Shown here one piece after another: positions 34,601-46,556 of a DNA stretch of 64,000 bases. A program made the position numbers and the translations under genes. Within the stretch, counting starts at the first letter, position 1; every line of letters begins with the position of its first letter. The stretch comes from Chloranthus sessilifolius (taxonomy: Eukaryota; Streptophyta; Magnoliopsida; Chloranthales; Chloranthaceae): contig CM037586.1 in NCBI GenBank assembly GCA_021018995.1, positions 146,300,060 to 146,364,059 of the forward strand, read 5' to 3'. The notes beneath the pieces were generated by a model. It was given only the letters and a program-made list of their open reading frames with translations. It made no database searches and was not told the origin of the DNA.

Positions 34601-35279
34601 TTTCAACATATATATATATATATATAATGAAATAAAACTAAAGGGAATTCTAGAGAGCTTATAGAGAAACCTACTGTTGAAAAGATGAAAAATATACATA
34701 GCAATGTCTGTCATGAATTTAACTGATTTTAAAAAACTAAAATCGTTTCATTTATAATTTACTAACCTCACATATTAAACAAACGGTTTTCAAGCGCCTA
34801 AGCCTTTTCATGTATGATTTATTAATTTCACTTAGTTTTACCCAAAGAGTCAACCCATTTTAATGAATTGAAACTAGGTACACTCTGATGGTATGAAGTA
34901 GTATTTTTTCGTACATTTAAGGAAGTGTTGTATCGTGTTGAGGATTGTCTAAGTGCCACCAAGGGTAAGCGCCTAGGTAACTTAGTAACACTAAAAAATA
35001 CAAAAAAATGCACAATATGGTGAGTAATAAAATGTGACCGTGGTTGAAGAGTGAGAAAGAAGGATAAGTTATTCGTGCTAGAACATACAACTACGACGCA
35101 ATTTACGAGATGATGAGATTGAGGTGCTTGCATGTCTACTATAAGAATTGAATGGGGTCAAGGATAAGAGAGATGATGAGATTGAGGTTCTCAAATGTGT
35201 ACAAGAAGAATTGAATGGGGTCAAGTATAACCAGAATAGTCAAGATACCCACCCGTGTGTGGGATTTTAGAGAAGAAAG

Positions 35280-35660
35280 GAAGCAAAATTCACAGTGAAT
35301 TCCTGCTATAATCATCTTGAAAGAAGACTGAGGATTGATCAACCTTGGGCAAATATTTGTAGACTGGCGGCACCCCTTAGATTCGAGGTTTTAGGATGGG
35401 AGGTTATGTGCGGGAGATCTCTGACCCGTATGCAATTGTATAAGAGGGGAAAGATGGTGCCTCTCAGACTCTTAGAGTGCAAGTTCTATTGCACGGAAGA
35501 GGAAGGTGTAGAGCATCTATTTTTAGACTATGAATCATTAGACAGGTTTGGGTTCTTTTTTATTCTTGTTCAAGTTTAGCGGCTGTATGAGTGAGTCCTG
35601 CCTGTATGCAATTATAGAAGAGAAGTAAGATGGTTTCTCTCGGCTCTAGAGTGCAAGTTT
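35280..35660 (+). pseudogene. LINE zf-RVT fragment with partial duplication
   Basis: A 94-codon open frame (35295-35579) resembles the zinc-binding domain that follows reverse transcriptase in plant LINEs: RLAAPLRFEVLGWEVMCGR, TRMQLYKRGKMVP, then CKFYCTEEEGVEHLFLDY. The usual final HC pair is partly lost (DY for DC). The segment TGCAATTGTATAAGAGGGG to GGAAGAGGAA is partly duplicated at about 35605-35675. Confidence 0.72.
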
Positions 35661-35679
35661 TATTGCACGGAAGAGGAAA

Positions 35680-36290
35680 CTATATAGGCTCTAGCGCCAA
35701 GAGACAAACTGCCAAGAAGTGACCCACTTCAAGTTCTGGTGTAGTTTATTATCGCTTAACAATAGGGGTGGACCATTTTGAATTAAGTTATTTCTGCCGG
35801 GTCAATCTGAATGATGGCAAGAATCTGGGGGGATTCTGCATACTTTCTTTGAAACATGTTGGTTTCTGTAATTTTCTCTATTGTTGCTGTTGTTGTTGTT
35901 GTTCATGTTGTCGGGGATATTATCTTATGACTCAAGTCACACCGTGACTGGAGCATCTAATTGCTGCAGCAATGTGCATCTGAATGCACAATTGGGTCGT
36001 GCATTCGAACCAGTTTGGTGCCATGAGCACATGCACAAGGTTGATCAACGGCCATCCAAAAAATAAATGATTTTACACAATTGATTTTGTGGTCAAAGGT
36101 GAAAATTTTCAACTGGAATTTTTTTGGGTGAAAACCCGTATCTTTGACTAGTGAAATGAAGGGCAAAAAAGTCCCTCTTTTTAAACTTAGAGAGGCTGGT
36201 GAACCCTTAGAAAATGTGATGCAACTTCAATCATGTTGCACATGGCAGGTGCTTGAGTGCACAGCCTAGGCTATGCACTCGAGTCCATTT
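35680..36290. other. No gene seen
   Basis: Unremarkable sequence between the LINE fragment and the (ATT)n tract. Short frames at 35881-36066 and 35957-36166 overlap on opposite strands and have no domain. Confidence 0.6.
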
Positions 36291-36293
36291 TCC

Positions 36294-36333
<40 letters not shown>
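36294..36333. repeat. (ATT)n microsatellite
   Basis: About 13 ATT units without interruption. Confidence 0.95.
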
Positions 36334-36335
<2 letters not shown>

Positions 36336-36506
36336 TACTTCTATGTGTTTAATTTATTTAGGAAATCAAAAAGCTTATACTAGAACTGAATCTTATTCGA
36401 TTATAATCACGATGATTATACAAATCCAAAAGCTTATGTTGGAATTGTTTGAGAGATTATAAAGTTACATTGGGAAGGGACCTAATGGTTTTCCAGATCT
36501 CACATC

Positions 36507-36617
36507 CTTAGGCTAGAGATTACATAGGAGTTTGGTACACTAATTTCATTGGGAGTGGGTGCTTCCTCTTAGGCTAGAGATTACATAGGAGTTTGGTACA
36601 CTAATTTCATCGGGAGA
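36507..36617. repeat. 61-bp-period tandem duplication at GH9 3' end
   Basis: A 49-bp segment starting CTTAGGCTAGAGATTACA (36507-36555) is repeated at 36568-36616 with one mismatch. It begins 13 bp beyond the GH9 stop codon, so it would lie in the 3' UTR. Confidence 0.9.
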
Positions 36618-36629
36618 GGGCAATGTTCA

Positions 36630-39239
36630 TCATGCCACTGGTGTCCCTGCAAAGAAGGCTAGTGCACCGACCAATGGTGCGTTGATGTAAGTGGCTGGTT
36701 CTGACTGCTGGTAATTGTTCCGGTCATTGGAAAATCCGTCTCTACTATCTGGACCACCCAATACGGCACCCACTAGGATGTTTGGGTTGGGGGAGTCTGA
36801 ATACAGGTATTGGAATCCATCGTTGCAGGCAATGAAATTTGGGTGAACATGTACAGATGGCAGTGACGATCCTCTGTGGTGGACGTGCTGTGGATATCGC
36901 TCCCCGAACCCCACCATGTATGACATCCTTGCTGGATTCTGGCCTAAGATGTAATCAACCTGGTATGGAAGCCATTGTTAGGTCTCAGTGAGAGGGAAAA
37001 AGATAAAATTGGGAGAAGTTGGTGCATAGCTAGTATTTGCAGGCACCTGTTTTTTAGAAAGTGAGATGAGGTGTTCGGCTGTTATAGTCGTGGCTCCGCA
37101 CGAGGCTACCCCTCCATAGGAGTTGAGATACTTGGCATATGTGAGGAGGATGAATGCTGTGGATGTCACGTACTGCAAATTGCTCTCGCTTCCTTTGTAA
37201 AAAAGCCCTCCTGAAAGTTGCGATGCATGTGTAAATTAAAAAATGTTTATTGGAATCCTCAGTGAAAAGGAGAAGATTTAAAGTGATCAAAATGACATAC
37301 CTGGTGTGTATTGGGCCTGGAAACTAGATGTTCCTGGAATCAGAGAGCAAATATAGTTATCTGCATGTATTTTATATACCTGCAGTTGTTCCACCCTGTT
37401 CTGCAAGAATCCCTGTGCAGATGGCCGCCAATTAAGAAGGTTATTTTCACATGTCGAAGAAGAAGCAACAATTCTGGAAACCAAGTATAACCTTTGAAAG
37501 AAGAATTTTGGTTCCGACACGCTTGTCATCCCAGCTGAACGAATAATCGTCTTCGTCTGCTCCTAGAGTGTGGCCGTTGGACTGAATGTAACCTAAGTAC
37601 GAATTGTCATCAGTAGCTCTATGAAGCCACGAAGCACCCCATAGGAGCTCATCCTGTTAGGAAAATAAAGATATGTAAGCCGTTCTACTTCGCATATATT
37701 CAACTCTCCAGCTGAGATTTCGAGAAAGAGTACTTTAGAAGTTTTAGTAGTCCTACACACATTTTCCACACAACCGAAAATTGTAGGAATTAGTAATAGA
37801 TTGCCGATGACTTAGCTTTTCTTACAGTTTTTATTTATTTTGATTACTTATCGCTTCCTTTGATTATGGCGATCTCTTCTTTGTCACCTTTCCTTGGTTG
37901 CACTTTTCGGGCCTCGCTATCCATTTCAACGATGGAAGCAGTGGTTGAATTCGTAACACGGCTTAGCTGTTTTTTATAATTTTTTATTTTGGTTCTTTTT
38001 CTCTTCCCTTGATTATGGTCTCTTCTGTCACCTTTTCCTTGGTTTCGCCTTTCGGACCTGGCTATCCATTTCAATAATGGATGCTGCGGTTCTATATCTC
38101 ACCGTTAATTATTATCCATTTTTCTTTTATCTTCCAAATTAGAAAAAAAATGAGAATGGATGGTGCTTCTTACATGGTATCCAGAATAAGAGCAGTAAAA
38201 TGGACAAACGACTGAACTGAGAGAGTCACTGTAAGATCCTCTGTATCGATCCGCAAAATCAAACACCTACATTTGCATAACAGATTGGCTTATAAACTGA
38301 TTGAAAGAGAGACTCGACCAATGCCAAAGACGCTCGATGGGTGTTTACCTTGATGGCAGTTTTAAGTAATATGGCAGAATAAGAAGGGTCAGATTCTTTA
38401 AACACAATGGAAGCAGCAGCCAATGCAGCAGCAGTCTCTGCTGCAACATCAGAGCCTGGGTTTTGAGTAGAAACCTTGTAAACGTTGCGTGGTGTGTCCA
38501 TGTCTTCCGGCCTCTCCCAGCACCGGTGATCCATGTTTGGATCTCCGACCTGCATTCACAAAATCTTAGCACACTTTGACATGAAAACTTCTTGGGATCA
38601 TATCAATAAACTCTCTTGTGGTAGTGCGTTAGGGTGCATCCTACTTGATGTAAGTAACATATGTATGGATGTATGAATATTTGTTATGTTTGCAATGAAT
38701 TATATAATTTATGGCTCTCATGCTCACTTGAACATATAGTGTATTAGGAGTGGCTGTAGCTGCTTTAAGTAGATAATCCGTACTCCATCGAACTGCGGCC
38801 CTAGCATTTTCGATCTGGTTAGACATTGAGCTACCGAACTCAATGATGCTCCATGACAGCATTGTTGTTGTGAAGGCCATCGGTAGACCAAACTTGACGT
38901 TGTCTCCTCCATCGTAGTATCCACCTACTAAGTCCACCTGAAGCCACAGGAAAAAAAAATCATTGTTTCACTTTACTATAGTAGTTCATGAATGACTTAA
39001 TTATAGTGTTACAACGGCAAGCTCACGTGATAGGAGGATCCATCCGATAGTCCAGAATTATCCCTCCATGTGATACGCTGGTTTGATGGTAGTTTTCCCG
39101 ATCGTTGCCCCTCAAAAAAGAGGATCGATTTTTCGAGCGCGTCCGAATAATGGAGGTTAGAAGCCGAGGAACACACTAGAAGCGCCCAAATGAACATCGG
39201 CAGCAGCCGTAGAAGCAACACTGTTGTTCTATGGTCCAT
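36630..39239 (-). CDS. GH9 endo-1,4-beta-glucanase, secreted (8 exons)
   Basis: Exons on the - strand: 39239-39027, 38937-38728, 38549-38349, 38266-38174, 37653-37492, 37412-37301, 37210-37047 and 36959-36630. The total is 1485 nt, 494 residues, all GT/AG and in frame. Residues 1-26 are a signal peptide, so the product acts in the cell wall on beta-1,4-glucan. The mature N-terminus [20 protein letters not shown] is family-typical. Catalytic-base region [11 protein letters not shown] (residues 78-88) has DGGD for the usual DAGD but keeps both Asp. GH9 signature 1 is complete (398-414, ending HVHHR). In signature 2 (461-479) the acid Glu472 is present, but the conserved Asp at position 463 is Asn. 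No membrane anchor or carbohydrate-binding module is seen, which places it in the plain secreted plant class. The ATG at 39239 is preferred because it opens the signal peptide and sits about 100 bp below a TATA box. Activity is uncertain because of Asn463. Confidence 0.94.
37826..38110. repeat. Duplicated block in GH9 intron 4
   Basis: A segment with TTGATTATGGCGATCTCTTC and CTATCCATTTCAACGATGG (about 37855-37965) is repeated with changes at about 38008-38100, a period of about 145-150 bp. It lies between exons 4 and 5 and contains no coding. Confidence 0.75.
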
Positions 39240-39340
39240 GTTTACTCTTAAGCCTCCAAATGATACCAATATTAGTACTAATAGTAATGCTAGTATTGAC
39301 AGAAGGTAGCTTGAGTTGTGTGGTGTGGGTGGGGGTTGCA

Positions 39341-39347
39341 ATTTATA
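39341..39347 (-). promoter_or_regulatory. TATA box of the GH9 gene
   Basis: The - strand reads TATAAAT, 102 bp upstream of the ATG. A start site about 30 bp downstream would leave a 5' UTR of about 70 nt. A (CT)n run (39509-39534) lies about 165 bp further upstream. Confidence 0.7.
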
Positions 39348-39503
39348 GCAGGATTAGGAGCAAGGATGCTGTTATCCGGTAGTTGGTCGTTAGAAGTAAC
39401 TGAAAAACCAAAAAAAGTGTCAGTTTTTTTGGAAGGATTCATGCTGTTCACGGGATCCACTGCGGTTCTACTGGACGTTGGATTGAAGTCAAGAATTGAC
39501 AAA

Positions 39504-39508
<5 letters not shown>

Positions 39509-39534
<26 letters not shown>
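39509..39534. repeat. (CT)n microsatellite
   Basis: Uninterrupted CT run upstream of the GH9 promoter. Confidence 0.9.
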
Positions 39535-39727
39535 TGAAATGACCCGAGCATAATTTTACCATGAGCTTGTATCTAATGGATCTTAGCACCATCAATGATG
39601 ATCGTGCCTCCTCCCCATCCTTACTAGCAATTGGTGCATTTACCTTTCGTTTGCAGACTGTCAGATAAATGGACCACTTCTTGGATGGGCTGTAGGTACC
39701 CCAAAGAATATAGGAAAATTGCAAACG

Positions 39728-39876
39728 GTAGGCAGGTTTTGTGCAGGCAAAATACAGGCAACTGATATGGCGCGATGTGATTGGCTGCCCTGACCTGACC
39801 CACTGCACTTGCAGCCAACCAATTGTGTCGTGCCACATCAGCCATCTGCACTTTGCCTGCAAAAAACCTGCCTGCC
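39728..39876. mobile_element. Fold-back MITE upstream of GH9
   Basis: Left end GGTAGGCAGGTTTTGTGCAG pairs with the inverse of TGCAAAAAACCTGCCTGCC. The pairing continues inward through TGGCGCGATGTGATTGGCTG against CAGCCAACCAATTGTGTCGT-type sequence. A shorter relative with the same TATAACANTGTCC edge lies at 46429-46556. Confidence 0.75.
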
Positions 39877-39899
39877 ATATAACAGTGTCCAAAAATATA

Positions 39900-42260
39900 G
39901 TATATGGATAAGTCTAAGTGTCCAATCAGAAACTTGCTTTTGTCCAGTTAATTATGCAATGGTGGACCAAAAAGTTGATTGGAAGAGGGTTATGACTGTG
40001 GTGCAGTGGTGCATCATCATTTTTTATGGTGCAGGACATCATGCAATCTTCTTGTTTTACCATTTAACTCGTGGATTTTTAGTTTTTGACTCTTTTTTCG
40101 GTACAAGTAAGATAGGTGTTGGTGTCGTGACGAAAAGTTGTTTCGATCACGAGATTAGATAGAAACGTTTTGGACTTTATGAATCCCAGTGGACCAGGCT
40201 TCTATCTGGTTTGCCTAATTTTACACCGAGAATTATGGAGTCAAAGGTTCTCAACGATACAAGGAAGACTAATAGTGGACTAAAAGGGCCTAAAAGAAGG
40301 CGTGATAGGTGATATTAATGAAGCCGTTTTCGTTATATAAAAAAAAAAAAAAATGAAGCGGTTGAACAAACGGTTAGGCGCGATTTGAGGCTTGAAAAAG
40401 TAATTGGGTTTTGTCGTTAAGTGTGTTTCGTCCGTAGCCAGTCACGGATAGGGCTGCCTTAAGTCATGTGCATTGCGGTGGTGGTGCAAGTCTTAAAGTT
40501 TTTTTTACTATAAAAGATAAAAAGTTTGCTGCAACACGCCCTCGACGACCAATTTATATGAACCTATTGTACTGTTGGCTCACATGGATGGAGCTCCTTG
40601 CGAGTGGTTGGTTGGTCAAAGATGCGACGCACTGCACGAGATAGCTTCTCTTTCCTTTCTCCCTTGTTTTGCATATCTACACCATAGAATTCCGTTAAAC
40701 TTATGTGACCCAATTGGTTTACATCACAGCTTACCAATAATAATAAAGGATTATTCTATCAAAAAATATAAAATAATAAAGGATTATAGGACGGTTGAAA
40801 TCCGTGCACGTATGGAAGTCTTCCCTTCCGTGAAGGGTGCACAGCTGACAAAACGTAAAGCTGACAACCACTGCGTTCGTCCTCATCTCTCAATCCACGG
40901 CTATGAAAGCCCCATTTGTAGTTTGCTACTCTATGCAACGTATTGGTCTGCCATTGCGAAGCTGGAGGCCTCTATATCTGCCAAATTCTGCTTTTGAGTT
41001 GCCAATTCTTTAAGATATGCGACTTGTTGTAATCATAGTCACAGGGTATACTTGTGATTGATGAGAATACTGGCATCACCTCTATGTTACTTGGCGTTTG
41101 TGATATCTAAACAAGTGGAAAATCTCTTTTTTCCTTGACTTACATTAGCAATGTTGATAGAAAACATACTACAAATAATAAGATTATTAGTGGCAGTAAT
41201 TTGCAGTCAAAAAATATCGCTATCAATAAAAAAAATTATTAAGGCTATTAGCGATAAGGAAATTAGTGGCAGTATTTTTATTTCGGCTCCTAGAATGTTA
41301 CATGCCTAAATCACCTCTCACAAGCCAAAACTTTTAACTCCACAAGCTTTGCTCAGTGCAACTCGGTCAATCACCTATTTACTTGAAATTTCTCGTCGTT
41401 ACTACATTCTATTACTAGAAGAGTTAGTCTTTCCTGACGCCACAGCCTATTTCGAGACTGGAAGGGCAGCTATACTAGCCAGCATTCCCGCACTAGTTCT
41501 CGAGCCTGTGGTGTGGGGGGAGTCAATAGTTAATTAACAACGAAGCTGTAGTTTACTAATAACGACTATTACGACTAATCTAACTACCCCGGAGAGAAGG
41601 AAGGCCACAATCACGTGATTAAAGCTCTTTTAGTTTAGTCAAAGTCTGGGCATTTTGGCATATGGATGGGTTCCACTTGGTCGTTAGTAGAGCTTTCCAT
41701 TTGTGTTGCTTTTTTTGTTCATATTATTGCATTTGCTTGCTTGATGCTTAGGGGTGTTGGGTTCACATACTCCTTGGAATCCCCTATCCTCTTAGCCACA
41801 CTACATAAAATCAATGGCGCGTCTGAAAACAATCCACACATCTATGTGACTGATTGACATTCACGGACTTTCATGCATTGAAAGTTTGTGAAAGTCATGT
41901 GAAAGTCATGCGTCACGTGATGGGTGACCACTCATTGTAGACTAACTCTTACTAGAATCCATGCTGCATACGATATGGGAAACCTGTTCCCCTTGCTTAA
42001 CAAGCTAGACAACTGTATGACGAGCATTAAACGCTAGGCCGTTCTTATTGCTGGCCATTCTTGGAAGATAAGAGTGCATCCAACCTATAGAATATTTAGG
42101 TGGGAAGAATTCAGTTGGAAAAATTTCCTATCTTTGCATATCCTTTTGGGCTTTGAGCATGGAAATATAAATAGGGAAAGGGTCCCTCTGTTTGAGTCAA
42201 TAGGTTTTCTGAAAGCCCCAACTTCGGAAACCCCTTGAAAACCATCGAATTCTTGGAGTC
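39900..42260. other. Gene-free stretch
   Basis: About 2.4 kb without a supported gene. A 140-codon frame at 40575-40997 has no domain I recognise. A decayed CACTA-type MITE relative (ACTACAAATAATAAG, GATTATTAGTGGCAG) lies near 41165-41275. Confidence 0.5.
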
Positions 42261-42267
42261 AGATAAC

Positions 42268-42527
42268 AGAGATCGTTTTTCACCCCGATCTTCTACAAAA
42301 TGGATCTTGAGACTGATTTTACCATTATACAGTTAATTTTTTATTTCATGTGTCACGGATCATAAAAAATGGCCGTAAAATCACGTTTAAACGTGATATG
42401 TGCCATATGATTCTAGGGCCACTTTTTAGGCATCCGTATCACATGAAATAAAAAATTAACCGTAGGCTGGTAAAATCATGGTCTCAAGATCCATTGTACA
42501 GAAGTTCAGGGTGAAAAACGATCTCCA
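42268..42527. mobile_element. Fold-back MITE (about 260 bp)
   Basis: Left arm GAGATCGTTTTTCACCC, then ATGGATCTTGAGAC and GTTAATTTTTTATTTCATGT. The right arm is its inverse through GTCTCAAGATCCAT and GGGTGAAAAACGATCTC. A related half-copy begins near 55150 (GATGGAGATCGTTTATCC, ATAATGGATCTTCA). Confidence 0.8.
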
Positions 42528-42940
42528 TCGTCGAATTCCAAGTAATCAATGGGTTTGAGACGTTGACACTTTCATAAAACCTGTTGGCCGGAATAAATGC
42601 ATCCATAGGGAAAGTCTGAAATATTTTTGTGATCTAGCCCAACAACAAAGCTTTAACTGAGTTGAGGGTTGTCACATGAAACTAAGGATTAAGGGTGCAA
42701 ACGGGCCAGGCTCTACATTTGAGGCCTGGGTAAAGATGGGCTGGGCTCAGGCTTTGATTTTAGCACAATAAAAATTGACCCAGGGTCCATTTACATCCCT
42801 AGAGTAGTTCGCTCAATATATCTGCACTAAGGCTGTCAATAGGGCCTGCTAGCACGTAAGCCCGGCTGGCCCAACCTCAGAATCTTAGGACTAGGGCTCA
42901 AGATTTGGGTAAGCCTTTAAGAGGGCCGTGCTAAGGTTGG

Positions 42941-44866
42941 TTTTAGCATATTATCCAGGCTGCAAACGTTTTAGAGGTTCATATGGATTAAATCCCTATA
43001 AATTTACTGAAATGCCCTTCTATAAGGGGGAAAACAAGATGCTTACGATGGGTTTTTTCTCCAGATTTTCCTGCGCAGCTCCCTTCTCTGCATAGGGTTG
43101 GTTCCTGAAAAACATGTGCTCGTGGTTATTGAAGAAGAAGACGGTCGTTATTGAAGAAGAAGACGGTCCATTATTTTGAGTTGAGCGTGTTTAGATCTGT
43201 CACCAAGGGTTTTTTTAGATATGTTCAGGGGTTGGTTTAGATCTGTCTCCAAAGGTTGGTTTAGAAGCTCTCTTCTCCAGTTCTCCTGCACAGATCTAAA
43301 GGCTCCGGACCTCACCTCGGCATCTCGTAAAAACAACATTCTCTGCCGTTTGTTGACACCGTTCGTTTGGTTGCCGAAGCTGCTGAGTTAGTTTATTTCC
43401 CAAAACAGCGTTCCCCATCTTCGTTCTGAGGTCGCCGGTTTCTACCTTGCTATGTTCCATGGGTCGTCTTCTTCAACAGATTGTCTTTTCCCCCTTTACT
43501 AATTTAAATTTATTTATTCACATCAGCCAATTTTATCCAATACGTAAAACATAATATATTTTTGTAGGTTTTGTGCTCAATTTCATCCAATTTTATCTTA
43601 TTTGTTAATTCTATTGCTCAAATAATATTAAAAATAAATCTACTGTATTAATTGTACTATTATTGAAGTGAAAATGCATTAATGTGCTGTGTTTTTTTTA
43701 TCTTTGTAATTTTTGTTGTGATTGTTGCATACCTTATGTTTGATGGAATGCCTCATAGAACTTAAGGTAAATTTTAGGATACCAAGTCATACCTTATGTT
43801 ATTTAGTTGAGATTAATTTAGGCTATCTAAATTGCCTACATTATGTTTAATGGAATCCCTCATAGAACACAATTTTAGGATACCAAGCACATGGAAAAGG
43901 ATAGACTTGATTATTTACAATTTAGGCCAAGGTTATTTACATCTCCCAAAAAGTGTGATTTCCAGGCCCATTTGCTGTTCAATGTATGAGTTATCACTTT
44001 TGACAGCATGGATTATGCACATCTTAAACCTTTAATGATGTAAGATCACTGTTGACAACATGGATTATGCACATCTTACACCTTTAATGGTGTAAGATCA
44101 TTTAAGCACCAAAGTGGTGGTTAATTGATGGGAATGAGACTCGGATCCTAAAAATTCTTGGGAAATAATGGTTGCACTTTTTATGTTATCATGCTTTCCA
44201 AGAGGCCTGAGGTAATGCCATAGAGGCCTAAGGTAATGCCGTAGGCATGCTTTCCAAGAGGCCTGACATTTTTCGCTTTTTCCTCTTCTTAGAAGAAGAG
44301 ACTTGCTCAGTCCCCTTTCTGGAAGCTCCTTCAGCTAAGGTCTCACTGCTCATTACATAATCAACGGCTGAGGTGATGCCATAGAAAAGTATATTCATCC
44401 CATCATCAAGACCACGCAATTTCCCATCCCTCACCTTGAGCTTCTTGGCAAGCTTCTTTCCCAATTCGAGATCCTCTTCCACAGAAACTATACCTCTATT
44501 CATCTCAGGTCAAGGTACTCTTGAAACTTTGTCTTAGACTTCCTTTTTAAACATTTCTTTCCTCTACCATATTTCGTATGGTAGAATTCAGTTTCATCTC
44601 AAATTCTTTTGGCAACAGTTGGTCTTCAATTTCAATTTGGTGTCTCTCTCCATCGAGAGCTTTTTTATTGTTTCTCTGTTTAGGAGTTTCCTTAGATGTG
44701 GTTTTGAGGATTAAAGCAACTGGGACCTTTGAATCTAGAGGGAGTCCCTTCTTTTTCTTACATTTCTGCAATCAGACCATTTTTTAATCAAATATGTCTT
44801 GAAAAATATATTAAAAGAATTCTCTTATCCATCAACATAAGAAAAAATAAAGAAATGGATTTGAAA
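42941..44866 (+). repeat. Left arm of a 1.93-kb inverted repeat
   Basis: Colinear, in inverted orientation, with 52733-54677. Outer edge TTTTAGCATATTATCCAGGC; inner edge GAAATGGATTTGAAA. The 67-codon frame at 43832-44035 reappears at 53728-53525 with one residue changed. The arms are about 7.9 kb apart. They could be two copies of one element, a gene-capturing transposon, or an inverted segmental duplication. I see no shared terminal repeat or target duplication at the edges. Confidence 0.9.
44228..44780 (-). pseudogene. NOM1/SGD1-like gene fragment, left copy (frameshifted)
   Basis: On the - strand an acceptor-like CTGATTGCAG precedes a Lys-rich frame starting KCKKKKGLPLDSK. It runs to RNMVEE, breaks by frameshift, then resumes as MNRGIVSVEEDLELGKKLAK, KLKVRDGKLRGLDDGMN and SSSKKRKKRKMSG. 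The EEDLELEKKLAKKLK..KLRG.DDG segment resembles the N-terminal part of plant nucleolar MIF4G domain proteins (NOM1/SGD1), which act in small-subunit ribosome assembly. That match is from memory of the family. The retained acceptor shows a genomic, not cDNA, copy. No MIF4G or MA3 domain follows. Confidence 0.55.
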
Positions 44867-45480
44867 CTTAATGAATAATTTTAATTGCATGTTGTTGATT
44901 TTGAATCTATGATGAGAACTGTTTCTTCCGCTTCACCGATCATGTTTCCTTTCTTATAGTGAAAGAAATACCCAAGCCCTCAAAATAGTGGAAATCAGCC
45001 CAAGCCAAATTGACATAGCATACAAACTTCACATGTGAAACCATCTCAACCCTATAGTTGGCCTCCAAAACAAACCGCTTTCGTGTTTGAGAATGCTGAG
45101 CCTGTCCTTCCCATTGGTAGGAAACTACCATCGTGATAAATTTTGCCAATTGTGAGGTTTTTATCCTGGTTTAGCAATCCCAAGTCTATTGGGTGGGAAA
45201 ACATGATCTGCAACCATATCTATCTTGTCTTTTTTAAAGTTGGTTGATCCAGTGTGGAAGAAAATATAGACTTCCCAGCCAGCTGTAGGTCCATTTAATA
45301 TTGATATGTCTGAATTGAAGCATCTAAACCATCAATTGCTATATTTATAGCAAGCACAAACTGCTAATTTTGGGAGTTCTTGGTAGCATTATCTAGTGAC
45401 TGGCTGATATTGGTACTAAGTGCGGTTGTGATGGTGCATATAATACCTCAACCTTCGACGTAATAGGGGAATATTAAAAT

Positions 45481-45825
45481 ATGAATCCCAACCTGTTTAT
45501 TAAACAGTTCTGGTTTGGGCTGAGAGTTGACCCAACCCGACTCACTCACTTATATTTTAATTTAGTTTGCCCAACCTGAAGACTTTTTACTAATCGAATT
45601 GCACGCTTGGTTTGGGGGTTTCAATATACAAGTCAGGTTGGGATCAGGTTGAGGACTTAGATAAATGGATTGCCCCTAATCCGACCTGACTCATTTGCAC
45701 TGCTGCTGGAAGCCGATTGATAAGCTTATAAATCTTATGATATAGGGGAATCAGTCCCTTTTGAATGACTTTTTTTTTTTAATGTGTTGTTCTGAATTTT
45801 GATTGTTGCCTTGGTTCCATTAAGT
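45481..45825 (+). repeat. Direct repeat, copy A
   Basis: Begins ATGAATCCCAACCTG and ends GTTCCATTAAGT. It is colinear with 47021-47349, with scattered substitutions and a longer T-run. The contents include CCCAACCCGACTCACTCAC. Confidence 0.88.
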
Positions 45826-46428
45826 AATAAAAAATTTAAGTGAAACAAAATCTAAAAGCATTAGGGACATTATTGTATGATGCCTCCAATATAGTTTGTG
45901 ACTCCTCAAAGGATGATCTCTTCACTCAATTTCGATAAGATCATTCCATCAGGATGAACCAATTCAAGCATCTTGTATCCTCTCTCACTTGGTCTGCTGA
46001 ATTATACATGCAAGCTTCCTATTTAAACAGTTATACAAATGACTCTCACTTTCTAAAGGATGCCAGTATTTACAATCCGATATATCGTTCTTCAAAACCA
46101 AGATTTGCACATTGAAAATGGTTGACTGCTGCCTTTAGTTAGATGATGGAGATCGTTTTCACTCAAATGAGTAGGCAGGGGCTGATTTGGATCAGTACCT
46201 GTGGTGAATTCTTTTTCCACTTCTTGGAGGAAACTACAAGGGATGTTGTTCCTTCAAATTAAGGTGTCTCGTCATTTTTTCCACCCTCTTGCTTTATGAG
46301 TGAAGTCTATCCAAGTCATTAGCACATATTGGGTCATTTATGTGTCAGCTTCTTTTCCCAAACAATTAACCAGTCTTTTGAATATATCATAAATACGCAT
46401 TTAGAGCTTGAAAAATTATAAATGATGG

Positions 46429-46556
46429 ACAATTTGCAGATAGCTTATGTGCGCAGTGCTAGGGCCCGAGTATGTGAGCAGCCAGTCACATTGCGTCACG
46501 TCAGCTACCTGCAAAATTGTCTGCCCAAAATTATCCACTGTATAACATTGTCCTTT
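46429..46556. mobile_element. Small fold-back MITE
   Basis: Starts GGACAATTTGCAGATAGC and ends TATAACATTGTCC, with inner pairing of TTTGCAGATAGCTTATGTG against CACGTCAGCTACCTGCAAA. Related to the element at 39728-39876. Confidence 0.6.

Noticed and set aside
39009-39341. An earlier GH9 start giving 34 extra residues
   Set aside because: The first codon is TTG, lies in the TATA region, and the ATG at 39239 gives a normal signal peptide.
40575-40997. 140-codon frame as a gene
   Set aside because: No recognisable domain, no splice or promoter context, and it crosses a low-complexity AT stretch.
42690-42830. A complete hAT MITE with ends TAAGGGTGCAAACGGGCC and inverse TAGGGATGTAAATGG
   Set aside because: The ends look right, but the 8 bp on the two sides do not match, so boundaries could not be supported; it may be a decayed copy.
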